Positions 43,803 through 51,686 of a DNA stretch of 64,000 nt are shown piece after piece. The stretch is from Streptomyces lunaelactis. Lineage in GTDB: Bacteria > Actinomycetota > Actinomycetes > Streptomycetales > Streptomycetaceae. A program made the position numbers and the translations under genes. The stretch covers positions 8,060,001-8,124,000 of the forward strand of contig NZ_CP026304.1 of assembly GCF_003054555.1 (NCBI RefSeq). The letters are read 5' to 3'. The notes below the pieces were generated by a model. The model saw only the letters and a list, made by a program, of their open reading frames with translations, searched no databases and was not told where the DNA came from. The number at the start of each line of letters is the position of its first letter. Within the stretch, counting starts at the first letter, position 1.

Positions 43803-44822
43803 ATGCGACGCCCCTTGATCCGACGCTTGCCCGCGCTCCTCGCGGCGGCACTCCTCCTCCCCGCTGTCGCCGGCTGTGGCGTCGACGAGGACGATGCCGG
43901 GCTCGTGATCTACTCGGGCCGTAACGAGAAGCTGGTCAAGCCGCTCCTGGACGACCTGGAGAAGGCCGTAGGCACCACGGTCGCCGTCCGCTACGGCGAG
44001 AGTGCCGAGCTCGCGGCGCAGATTCAGGAGGAGGGCGGCAAGACCAAGGCCGGCCTGTTCTTCTCCCAGGACGCGGGCGCCCTCGGCGCCCTCTCCAGCA
44101 AGGGCCTGCTGGCGAAGCTGCCCCAGGCGTCGCTCGACAAGGTCGAACCGGCGTTCCGCGGCGGCGCGGGCGACTGGGTGGGCACCTCCGGACGCGTCCG
44201 CGTCCTCGCGTACAACCCCGGCCAGGTGGCCAAGGTGCCGGACACCGTGCACGACCTGGTCAAGCCGGAGTGGAAGGGCAAGATCGGTTACGTCCCGACC
44301 AACGCCTCTTTCCAGGCCTTCGTCACCGGCATGCGCGTCCTTGAGGGCGACGACGCCACCCGCGCCTGGCTCAAGGGACTCAAGGCCAACGAGCCGAAGG
44401 TGTACGAGAACAACCTCAAGGTGCTGGACGCCGTCGGCAAGGGCGAGGTCTCGCTCGGCCTGGTCAACCACTACTACTGGTACGAGCGGGTCGCCGAGAA
44501 GGGTGAGGACAAGGTCGGCGCGAAGATCCACTTCCTGCCGGGCGGCGACCCGGGTGCGCTGGTCAACGCGGCCGGAGTCGGCATCATCAAGGGCAACGAC
44601 CAGGCACCGGTGGCTCAGAAGGCCGTCGACTTCCTCCTCTCGGCGAAGGCGCAGAAGTACTTCGCCGACGACACCAAGGAATACCCCCTGGCCGCCGACG
44701 TGACCAGCACGGTCAAGGACCTGCCGCCGCTGTCGTCCCTCGAAGCCCCCAAGATCGACCTCGGCAGGCTCGAATCTCTTCAGGAGACCCTGAAGATGCT
44801 GCAGGACGCCGGGATGGTCTGA
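43803..44822 (+). CDS. Fe(III) ABC transporter, substrate-binding lipoprotein
   Basis: A 339-residue protein, ATG behind AGGAAGG. The N-terminus is a lipoprotein signal with lipobox AVAGC, so it is anchored outside the membrane. LVIYSGRNEKLVKPLLDDLE and VRYGESAELAAQIQEEGG are the FbpA/FutA family start, and VNHYYWYERV carries the tyrosines that hold ferric iron in the family. First gene of a three-gene operon under an iron box. Confidence 0.92.
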   Translation: MRRPLIRRLPALLAAALLLPAVAGCGVDEDDAGLVIYSGRNEKLVKPLLDDLEKAVGTTVAVRYGESAELAAQIQEEGGKTKAGLFFSQDAGALGALSSKGLLAKLPQASLDKVEPAFRGGAGDWVGTSGRVRVLAYNPGQVAKVPDTVHDLVKPEWKGKIGYVPTNASFQAFVTGMRVLEGDDATRAWLKGLKANEPKVYENNLKVLDAVGKGEVSLGLVNHYYWYERVAEKGEDKVGAKIHFLPGGDPGALVNAAGVGIIKGNDQAPVAQKAVDFLLSAKAQKYFADDTKEYPLAADVTSTVKDLPPLSSLEAPKIDLGRLESLQETLKMLQDAGMV

Positions 44823-44828
44823 GCCGTC

Positions 44829-46415
44829 ATGTACTCCACGGATCCTGTCCCGCGGACGGATCCGGCCGCCCGCCCGACCGGCACCCCGCCGGCCGGGCGG
44901 TCGCGCGCCGGGCGCCGCCCGCCTGCCGTCCTGCTGATTCCCGCCGCCGTCGCCGCGGTCTTCGCGCTGCTGCCCCTCGGCTATCTCGCGGTCCGCTCCC
45001 TGGAACGCGGTCCCGCCTTCGCCTGGGACGTCATCGCCAACGAGCGCACGGCCCAGCTCCTGGGCCGCAGCCTGGGACTCGCCGCAGTTGTCGTGACCGC
45101 CTCCCTGCTGCTGGGCGTCTCACTGGCCTGGCTCACCGTACGGACCGCCCTGCCCGGAGCCCGGGCCTGGTCGGTGCTGGTGACCCTGCCGCTGGCCGTG
45201 CCCAGCTACGTCGCCGCGTTCGCCTGGCTCTCCGCCTTCCCGGACCTCGCGGGCTTCACCGGGGCCGCCCTCGCCCTGACCCTGGTGAGCTTCCCGTACG
45301 TCTATCTCCCCGTCACGGCCGCGCTGCGCGGCACCGATCCGGCGCAGGAGGAGGTCTCCCGCTCGCTCGGCCACGGACCGCTGCGGACCTTCCTGCGCGT
45401 CACAGTGCCGCAGGTGCGCCCCGCGGCCGCCGGGGGCGCCGTACTGGTCGCGCTGTACGTGTTCTCCGACTTCGGCGCCGTCTCCCTGATGCGGTACGAC
45501 ACCTTCACGCGCGGCATCTACACCTCCTACCGGGCCAGCTTCGACCGCACCCCGGCCGCCGCCCTCAGCGTCGTCCTGGTGGCGATGACGATCGTGCTCG
45601 TGGCCGTCGAAGCGCGTACCCGTGGCCGGGCCGGCCACGCCAGGACCGGAACCGGCACCGCACGCCCCGCCGTCCCCACGCCGCTGGGCCGGTGGCGGGC
45701 GCCCGCGCTGGCCTGGTGCACGGCGGTCACCGCCGCCGCCGTCCTCACCCCGCTGGCCACGCTCGGCTACTGGCTCGCAGTCGGCAACTCCGCCACCTGG
45801 GACCCGGCCAGGCTCCTCGAAACCGCCGGAACGACCCTCGGCGTGGCCGCCGCCGGAGCAGCGCTCACCACCCTCCTCGCCCTACCCGTCGGCGTGATCG
45901 CCGCCCGCCACCGCGGCCGGACCGCGCACCTGCTGGAGCAGTCCGCCTATGCCGGACACGCCCTGCCCGGCATCACCGTCGCGCTGTCCCTGGTCTTCTT
46001 CGCGGTCCGCTACGCCGAACCGCTCTACCAGGAACTCCCGCTGCTGGTCTGCGCGTACGCCGTGCTCTTCCTGCCGGTCGCGGTGGCCGGCACGCGTGCG
46101 GCCGTGCTGCAGTCCCCGCCGGTACTGGAGGACGTCGCCCGCTCGCTCGGCCGCTCCCCGCTGAGCGTGCTGCGCGAGGTGACGGTGCCGCTGGCCGCGC
46201 CCGGGGTTGCCGCCGGAGCCGCGCTGACCTTCGTGGTCTGCATGAAGGAGCTGCCTGCGACCCTCCTGCTGCGCCCTACCGGCATGGACACCCTGGCCAC
46301 CCTCCTGTGGACGGAGACCGGAACCGGATCGTTCGCCGCCGCGGCCCCCTACGCCGCGGCGCTGATCCTGCTGGCGGCCATCCCGTCGTACCTCCTCGGA
46401 AGGCACCGCGCATGA
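44829..46415 (+). CDS. Fe(III) ABC transporter, fused permease
   Basis: A 528-residue membrane protein starting six bases after the previous stop. It consists of two permease halves, each with about six helices and the EAA-like loop before the last helices (EEVSRSLGHGPLRTFLRVTV and EDVARSLGRSPLSVLREVTV). The EAA loops contact the ATPase. This is the FbpB layout. Its end overlaps the ATPase start by four bases (ATGA). Confidence 0.93.
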   Translation: MYSTDPVPRTDPAARPTGTPPAGRSRAGRRPPAVLLIPAAVAAVFALLPLGYLAVRSLERGPAFAWDVIANERTAQLLGRSLGLAAVVVTASLLLGVSLAWLTVRTALPGARAWSVLVTLPLAVPSYVAAFAWLSAFPDLAGFTGAALALTLVSFPYVYLPVTAALRGTDPAQEEVSRSLGHGPLRTFLRVTVPQVRPAAAGGAVLVALYVFSDFGAVSLMRYDTFTRGIYTSYRASFDRTPAAALSVVLVAMTIVLVAVEARTRGRAGHARTGTGTARPAVPTPLGRWRAPALAWCTAVTAAAVLTPLATLGYWLAVGNSATWDPARLLETAGTTLGVAAAGAALTTLLALPVGVIAARHRGRTAHLLEQSAYAGHALPGITVALSLVFFAVRYAEPLYQELPLLVCAYAVLFLPVAVAGTRAAVLQSPPVLEDVARSLGRSPLSVLREVTVPLAAPGVAAGAALTFVVCMKELPATLLLRPTGMDTLATLLWTETGTGSFAAAAPYAAALILLAAIPSYLLGRHRA

Positions 46416-47458
46416 CCGACCTTCAGATCACCGGGCTGACCAAGGTGTACGGCTCCGGCGCCACCGTTCTCGACGGACTCGACCTCACCGTCCCCGCCGG
46501 CGCCCTGGTCGCCGTGCTCGGCCCTTCGGGCTGCGGCAAGACCACGCTGCTGCGCATCATCGCCGGTTTCCTGCGCGCCGACTCGGGCACCGTGACCATC
46601 GGCGACCGCACCCTCAGCGGCCCCGGCACGCACCTCCCGCCCGAACGGCGCCGCATCGGGATCGTCCCCCAGGAAGGCGCCCTGTTCCCGCACCTCAGCG
46701 TGGCACGCAACGTCGCCTTCGGCCTGACCGGCCTCGACCGGGGTACGCGCCGCCTCCGCGTCGAGGAGATGCTGGAGTTGGTCGGCCTCGCGGGCTACGG
46801 CGACCGTATGCCGCACGAACTCTCCGGCGGCCAGCAACAGCGCGTCGCCCTCGCCCGCGCCCTGGCCCCACAGCCGCAACTGGTGCTGCTCGACGAGCCG
46901 TTCAACGCTCTGGACAGCTCCCTGCGGACCGGCCTGCGGGCCGACGTACGGGCCGCCCTCCAGGCCACCGGAGCCACCGCTGTCCTGGTCACCCACGACC
47001 AGCAGGAGGCCCTCTCCACGGCCGACCTCGTCGCCGTCGTACGGAACGGGACCATCGCCCAGTGCGACACGCCGCACGAGGTCTACCGCCGCCCCGCCGA
47101 CCCCTGGGTGGCTGCCTTCGTCGGTGACGCGGTACTCGTCACCGGCACCGTGGACAAGGGCACCGCAACCACCGCGCTCGGCCGCGTCCCGCTGGCCGAC
47201 CCGCCGGGCGGCGTACGCGAGGGCATGGTGCTGCTCCGGCCCGAACAGATCCAACTGACCGACACCGCTTCGGCGGAGGCCCGCGGCATGGTGACCGAGG
47301 TGCGCTACTACGGCCACGACGCCATGGTCACCGTCGCCTTGGACGAAGTGGACGCACCCATCGACGTCCGGGTTCCGGGCCCGGCACCCGCGTCCCCCGG
47401 CGAGCGCATCGGTATCAGGGTCACGGGAGTGGCCACCCTTCACCCCGTCCCCGCGTGA
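46412..47458 (+). CDS. Fe(III) ABC transporter, ATP-binding protein
   Basis: A 348-residue protein; ATGA overlap with the permease gene. Walker A GPSGCGKTT, Q-loop GIVPQEGALFPHLSV, signature LSGGQQQRVALARALA, Walker B LVLLDEPFNALD, switch VTHDQQEAL. After residue 240 a TOBE-type domain follows (VLLRPEQIQL, VRYYGHDAMVTV). FbpC-type ATPases power ferric-iron uptake; with the two genes upstream the importer is complete. Confidence 0.94.
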   Translation: MTDLQITGLTKVYGSGATVLDGLDLTVPAGALVAVLGPSGCGKTTLLRIIAGFLRADSGTVTIGDRTLSGPGTHLPPERRRIGIVPQEGALFPHLSVARNVAFGLTGLDRGTRRLRVEEMLELVGLAGYGDRMPHELSGGQQQRVALARALAPQPQLVLLDEPFNALDSSLRTGLRADVRAALQATGATAVLVTHDQQEALSTADLVAVVRNGTIAQCDTPHEVYRRPADPWVAAFVGDAVLVTGTVDKGTATTALGRVPLADPPGGVREGMVLLRPEQIQLTDTASAEARGMVTEVRYYGHDAMVTVALDEVDAPIDVRVPGPAPASPGERIGIRVTGVATLHPVPA

Positions 47459-47643
47459 CCCGTCGGGATCTTGAGGTCGCATTCCGCGCCGGCTGCGGAT
47501 CCGGGCCTGGCCAGGGTGCTTGGGATGGTGCGTGGTGAGGGGGACATCGGCGGGCGCGTCGGGGGGTTCACGTCACCGGAACGGCGAAGGGCCCCCGGCC
47601 TTGCTACTGCCTTGGTATTGACGGGAGTTGTCGTCCGGTTCCA

Positions 47644-47659
47644 GAATGACACGTCATTC
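47644..47659 (+). promoter_or_regulatory. Operator GAATGACACGTCATTC upstream of the TetR gene
   Basis: Seven-base arms GAATGAC and GTCATTC around a two-base centre form a near-perfect palindrome 20 bases upstream of the TetR start. The same site occurs at 48327-48344. Consistent with autorepression. Confidence 0.85.
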
Positions 47660-47679
47660 CGCGGGGAGAGGGGCTGGTT

Positions 47680-48282
47680 GTGCCGCAGGGTGTGGGGGAC
47701 AAGCGGGACACGATACTGCGCGCGGCCGGCAAGGTCTTCGCCGAGCGCGGCTACCACGCGACAGGCATCTCCGACATAGCCCGAGAGCTCGGTGCCGGAC
47801 ACGGCACGTTCTACCGGTACTTCAAGAACAAGGAGGACATCGCGCGCAGCGTGGTCGCCCGTGCTCTGGGTCAGGTCATGGACGCCATCGCCGACGAGGA
47901 CCCCGGCTCCAGCCAGTCGCTCGAGCAGTACCGGGAACAGGTCGGGCGCATCGGCCACAAGCTCTTCGACCTCGTGGTGGCGGAACCGGCGCTGTGCCGC
48001 ATTCTCTTCTACGACGCCATCGCGATCGACCGCGCCGAGCCGGAGCTCGCCGGCAGGGCCATGGAGGCGGCGGCCGCGTACACCGCCGCCTTCATCCGCA
48101 ACGGCCAGGACCGCGGCTTTCTCCGGCGTGACCTCGACGCCCATGTCGTCGGCCTCGCCGTGAACGGAATGATCCTGACGGGAGCGGTGCGTCTGCTGCA
48201 CGCTCAGGACTCTCAAGCCATGCGTGATCCATGGATCCGCACGGTGGAAACGCTCATGTTCGACGGCCTCGGCTCCTCCTGA
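47680..48282 (+). CDS. TetR-family transcriptional regulator
   Basis: A 200-residue protein with a GTG start after GGAGAGGGG. N-terminal HTH: KRDTILRAAGKVFAERGYHA, TGISDIARELGAGHGTFYRY, FKNKEDIARSVV. The C-terminal ligand domain is helical (LFDLVVAEPALCRILFYDAI; LAGRAMEAAAAYTAAFIRNG). A palindrome precedes it and an identical one precedes the next gene, so it probably represses itself and that membrane protein. Confidence 0.93.
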   Translation: MPQGVGDKRDTILRAAGKVFAERGYHATGISDIARELGAGHGTFYRYFKNKEDIARSVVARALGQVMDAIADEDPGSSQSLEQYREQVGRIGHKLFDLVVAEPALCRILFYDAIAIDRAEPELAGRAMEAAAAYTAAFIRNGQDRGFLRRDLDAHVVGLAVNGMILTGAVRLLHAQDSQAMRDPWIRTVETLMFDGLGSS

Positions 48283-48326
48283 ACCGCAGGCCCGAAAGGA
48301 CCGCTCGTTTCTTTTGCCTCGAGAAC

Positions 48327-48344
48327 GGAATGACGTGTCATTCC
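48327..48344 (+). promoter_or_regulatory. Operator GGAATGACGTGTCATTCC upstream of the membrane-protein gene
   Basis: An 18-bp palindrome (only the two centre bases asymmetric) 11 bases upstream of the ATG at 48356. Same arms as the TetR-gene site, so the same repressor should bind both. Confidence 0.85.
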
Positions 48345-48355
48345 GGAAGGAGAGC

Positions 48356-49234
48356 ATGATGGTCCAGGTCGATGTCTTCTGGTCGTACGGGATAGGGGCG
48401 AGTTTCGCGACAGCCGCCGCCCGTCAGCTCACGGCCCGCAACGTCCGTACGGAGCACGGCGGTCGGTGGTCCAATCCGTACCTGATGGGTGCGCTCCTCT
48501 ACTGCGCGGTCCTGTTCGCACCCAGCGGAGCGTGGCTGCTGTGGGGCTTTCCGGACTGGGAGACGATGCAGGTCGCACGGGGGCACGGGGCGCTGCCCGC
48601 GTGGCTCGTCGCGCTGTTCGCGGCGACGAATGTGAGTCAGGGTGTCCTAGGTTTCTGGGTCGCCGAGCGGCTCATCGCCTCCGGCCGGGTGTACGCGGCC
48701 TTCCTGCAAGCGGGTATCGGTTACGTCGGCATGTTCTTCATCCTCGTCCACGGCTGGGACGGCCGCGGGTACCAGCGATTCTTCTCTGCCGACCGGGACT
48801 CGTTCGCGGCCTGGCCGAGGCAACCGGGCGCGGGGGAGGCGCTCGCGCGCGCGGCCGACTGGCTCACCTCGCCCGTGGCGCTCACGCTGTACGCGATGGG
48901 GGTCGTCCTCGTCCCGGCGATGCTGGCGCTGATGGTGTCCTGGATCCGGTCCGGGCAGCGCGAGGCGGGCGAGGCGGCACCGGTCACGAGTCGCCGGCGT
49001 ATCCTCGCCGCCGTGCTGGGGGCGGTATTCGTGGTGGCACTCGGCACGGCCGTGGCGGCCTCGGTCGCGGTGCACCTGCTGGGCTGGTGGCTCGGCGTCC
49101 CGGCTGCCGCCCTCCTCGCCGCGCTCTTGGTCGTACGGCGCGGAGGCGCGGCGGACCGGGCCTTCGCGGTGCTCGCGCTGCCGGACCGGCGTGGCGGCCG
49201 TGGACGGACCGCAGGGCTCCTGGGAGTCCGGTGA
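48356..49234 (+). CDS. Membrane protein under TetR control
   Basis: A 292-residue protein; ATG after GGAAGGAGAG. About seven membrane helices are visible (PYLMGALLYCAVLFAPSGAW, LPAWLVALFAATNVSQGVLG, FLQAGIGYVGMFFILVHGWD, VALTLYAMGVVLVPAMLALM, ILAAVLGAVFVVALGTAVAA, LLGWWLGVPAAALLAALLVV). A loop between helices holds GWDGRGYQRFFSADRDSF. No transporter or enzyme motif recognised. Its operator makes it the likely target of the upstream TetR. Confidence 0.78.
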   Translation: MMVQVDVFWSYGIGASFATAAARQLTARNVRTEHGGRWSNPYLMGALLYCAVLFAPSGAWLLWGFPDWETMQVARGHGALPAWLVALFAATNVSQGVLGFWVAERLIASGRVYAAFLQAGIGYVGMFFILVHGWDGRGYQRFFSADRDSFAAWPRQPGAGEALARAADWLTSPVALTLYAMGVVLVPAMLALMVSWIRSGQREAGEAAPVTSRRRILAAVLGAVFVVALGTAVAASVAVHLLGWWLGVPAAALLAALLVVRRGGAADRAFAVLALPDRRGGRGRTAGLLGVR

Positions 49235-49600
49235 GGAACTCGTCGAGGCGCCGGCAGGGGTTGAGACGCGCGAATTTCCCGTTGACTGCGAAGCCTCACT
49301 CATCGTCAGGCAACGTATCCACGGCCGCTCTCGTCGACTCTCTGGATGAGAAGCAGGTGACCCTGTCGCCTGGCACGGTCCTGGTCAGCAGGCTGCGCGC
49401 GGCCGCATGAGCTCTGGTCGGCAGGACCACCGACCGAACCCAAGGGGATGGCGCAACGCTCGCCGCCGGCGTCGGACCGCCAGACCGGTTGCTCGGCATG
49501 TCGCCCCTGCGCAAGTGCGCGGCCCGTAGGGCGCCTCGTGCCGACGTCTCAGATAGGGTGATTCAGTCGGAATTGCGCCCCCCGGGGTTAGGTCGATGCG
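49235..49600. other. No intact gene
   Basis: A plus-strand frame ending in TGA at 49410 (FPLTAKPHSSSGNVSTAALV, DSLDEKQVTLSPGTVLVSRL) has normal codon use but no recognised start or family, and may be a decayed gene. The rest is the upstream region of the PAS/GAF phosphatase. Confidence 0.4.
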
Positions 49601-51664
49601 TTGGACATTCACCAGTCGACGAGCGAGGTGCCGGACCAGCCCTTGGCGGCTGTCGGGTACGCGGGAGTGCTCCGCGAACTGCTTCCGATCGCGCTGTGGA
49701 GGGAGGACGCGGAAGGGCGCGTCGTGGAGTGGTCGCTCGCCGCCCAGGACCTGCTCGGTCACCGCCCCGAGGACCTCCTGGGCCGCCCTGCCTCACCGGT
49801 ATTGGTCCCCGAGGCCAACCGGGAACTGGCCGATCAGCTGACGCGGCGGGTCCAGGCCGGCGAGACCGTGGTCGGGACCCTGCCGGTGCGGCATCGCGAC
49901 GGACACCAGGTGACGATGGAGATGTGGATCGTCCCCGCCGCCGACCCGCAGGGCAGGCAGGGCGCGATGCTGATCGCCGTGGAGACCTCGGCGGTCCTGC
50001 GCATGCGGGACTCGCTGGCGGCCCTCCAGAGCCTCTTCACCCAGTCCCCCATCGGCCTGGCCACCCTCGGCCCTGACCTGAGGTTCCTGCGGGTCAACGA
50101 CGCTCTGGCCCGGATGAACGGCGTCTCGGCGGCCGAGCACCTGGGCAAACGGCTGACGGAGGTGGTCCCCGGCGTCAACGCCACGGCGCTTGAGGCGATG
50201 ATGCAGCAGGTCCTGGACCGCGGTGCACCGGTCGTCGACGCGCGCCGCACCGGCCGGACCCCGGCCGACCCCGATCATGACCGGACCTGGTCCTGCTCGT
50301 ACGCCCCGCTGCTGGACGGCGCCGGCCGCCGGCTGGGCCTGATCGCCTCCCTCATCGACATCACCGAAGGCCAGCGGGCGCTCATCGAGGCCGACCGGGC
50401 CCGTCGGCGCTTCGCCCTGCTCGCGGAGGCGGGCGCCCGTATCGGCACCACCCTGGACCTGCTGAAGACCGCCGAGGAAGTGGTGCAGGTGCTGGTGCCG
50501 CAGCTCGCCGACTCGGCCGACGTACACCTGCTGGAATCGGTCCTCGATCCGGACGAGGCCGCCGGGTCGGGGTCCACCCAGGGCGTGCTGCGCCGGCTGG
50601 CGGTCGCCTTCCCCGACCCGAACGCCCCCACATCGAAACTGGCGGCCGGCCAGACCATGCAGATTCCGCCCGGCACCGTGTACGAGCGGGTCATCGCCGA
50701 CGGCCGGCCCATGAACCTGTACAGGTCCGACGTACCGGCGCTGGTCAGCGACCCACGCGCCGAGGCGCTCCGTACGTACCTGGCCAGTCTGGGCTCGGCG
50801 CGACTGGTCCCGCTGGTCGCCCGCGGCAAGGTGCTCGGCGCGGTCACGGTGACCCGGCTCAACAGCCGCGAGCGGTTCGACGAGCAGGACTGCGTTCTCG
50901 TCGACGAGGTGGTCGCGCGCGCGGCGCTGAACATCGACAACGCGCGCATGTACACCACCCAGCGGGAGGCGGCCCTCACTCTGCAGCGGAGCCTGACGAA
51001 CAGCGCGCTGCCCGATGTCACCGGCCTCGAACTTACCGGGCGTTATCTCCCCGCCAGCGACCACGACGTCGGCGGCGACTGGTTCGACGTCATCACCTTG
51101 CCCGGTGACCGGACGGGACTCGTCATCGGGGACGTCATGGGCCACGGGATCCACGCGGCGGCCGTCATGGGGCAACTGCGCACAGCGGTGCGTACGCTGG
51201 CACGCCTGGACATTCCCCCCGCGCAGATGCTCCGCTCCCTCGACGCAGTCGTCTCCGACCTGGGGGAGGACGAAATGGCGACCTGCGTCTACGCCGTGCA
51301 CGACCCGGCATCCGGTGGATGCGTGATCGCGAGGGCCGGTCACCCTCCGCCGGCCGTGGCCACGCCTGGCGAGGCGATCACGTTCCTCGACGGCCCGCCG
51401 GGTACGCCTCTGGGCACAGGAAGGCAGGACTTCCTCACCGAACAGGTGCCGCTGCCCGCGGGCAGCCTGCTGGTCCTGTACACCGACGGTCTCATCGAAG
51501 CCCGTGACAGGGACCTCGACCAGGGCATGGACCAGCTCGCGCAGGCGCTGCGGAACCTTGACCAGCCGCTGGAAGAGCTCTGTGACGGGGTCCTGGAACG
51601 GCTGCTGCCCCGTCCCGGGCAGGACGACGTGGCGGTGCTCCTGGCCCGCACCCTGCGGACGTGA
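49601..51664 (+). CDS. PAS-PAS-GAF-PP2C (SpoIIE-type) protein phosphatase
   Basis: A 687-residue protein with a TTG start. Two PAS domains (about 25-125, ALWREDAEGRVVEWSLAAQD, and about 140-255, GPDLRFLRVNDALARMNGVS), a GAF domain (about 285-455, LLAEAGARIGTTLDLLKTAE) and a SpoIIE-type PP2C domain (from 470: LQRSLTNSALPDVTGLELTG, HDVGGDWFDVITLPGDRTGL, VIGDVMGHGIHAA, LVLYTDGLIEARD, DDVAVLLART). The metal-binding aspartates are present. Such cytosolic phosphatases act on anti-sigma-factor antagonists. Tail to tail with a second one, 22 bases away. Confidence 0.93.
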   Translation: MDIHQSTSEVPDQPLAAVGYAGVLRELLPIALWREDAEGRVVEWSLAAQDLLGHRPEDLLGRPASPVLVPEANRELADQLTRRVQAGETVVGTLPVRHRDGHQVTMEMWIVPAADPQGRQGAMLIAVETSAVLRMRDSLAALQSLFTQSPIGLATLGPDLRFLRVNDALARMNGVSAAEHLGKRLTEVVPGVNATALEAMMQQVLDRGAPVVDARRTGRTPADPDHDRTWSCSYAPLLDGAGRRLGLIASLIDITEGQRALIEADRARRRFALLAEAGARIGTTLDLLKTAEEVVQVLVPQLADSADVHLLESVLDPDEAAGSGSTQGVLRRLAVAFPDPNAPTSKLAAGQTMQIPPGTVYERVIADGRPMNLYRSDVPALVSDPRAEALRTYLASLGSARLVPLVARGKVLGAVTVTRLNSRERFDEQDCVLVDEVVARAALNIDNARMYTTQREAALTLQRSLTNSALPDVTGLELTGRYLPASDHDVGGDWFDVITLPGDRTGLVIGDVMGHGIHAAAVMGQLRTAVRTLARLDIPPAQMLRSLDAVVSDLGEDEMATCVYAVHDPASGGCVIARAGHPPPAVATPGEAITFLDGPPGTPLGTGRQDFLTEQVPLPAGSLLVLYTDGLIEARDRDLDQGMDQLAQALRNLDQPLEELCDGVLERLLPRPGQDDVAVLLARTLRT

Positions 51665-51686
51665 CGCTCGCCTGCGCTCGAGGCCG

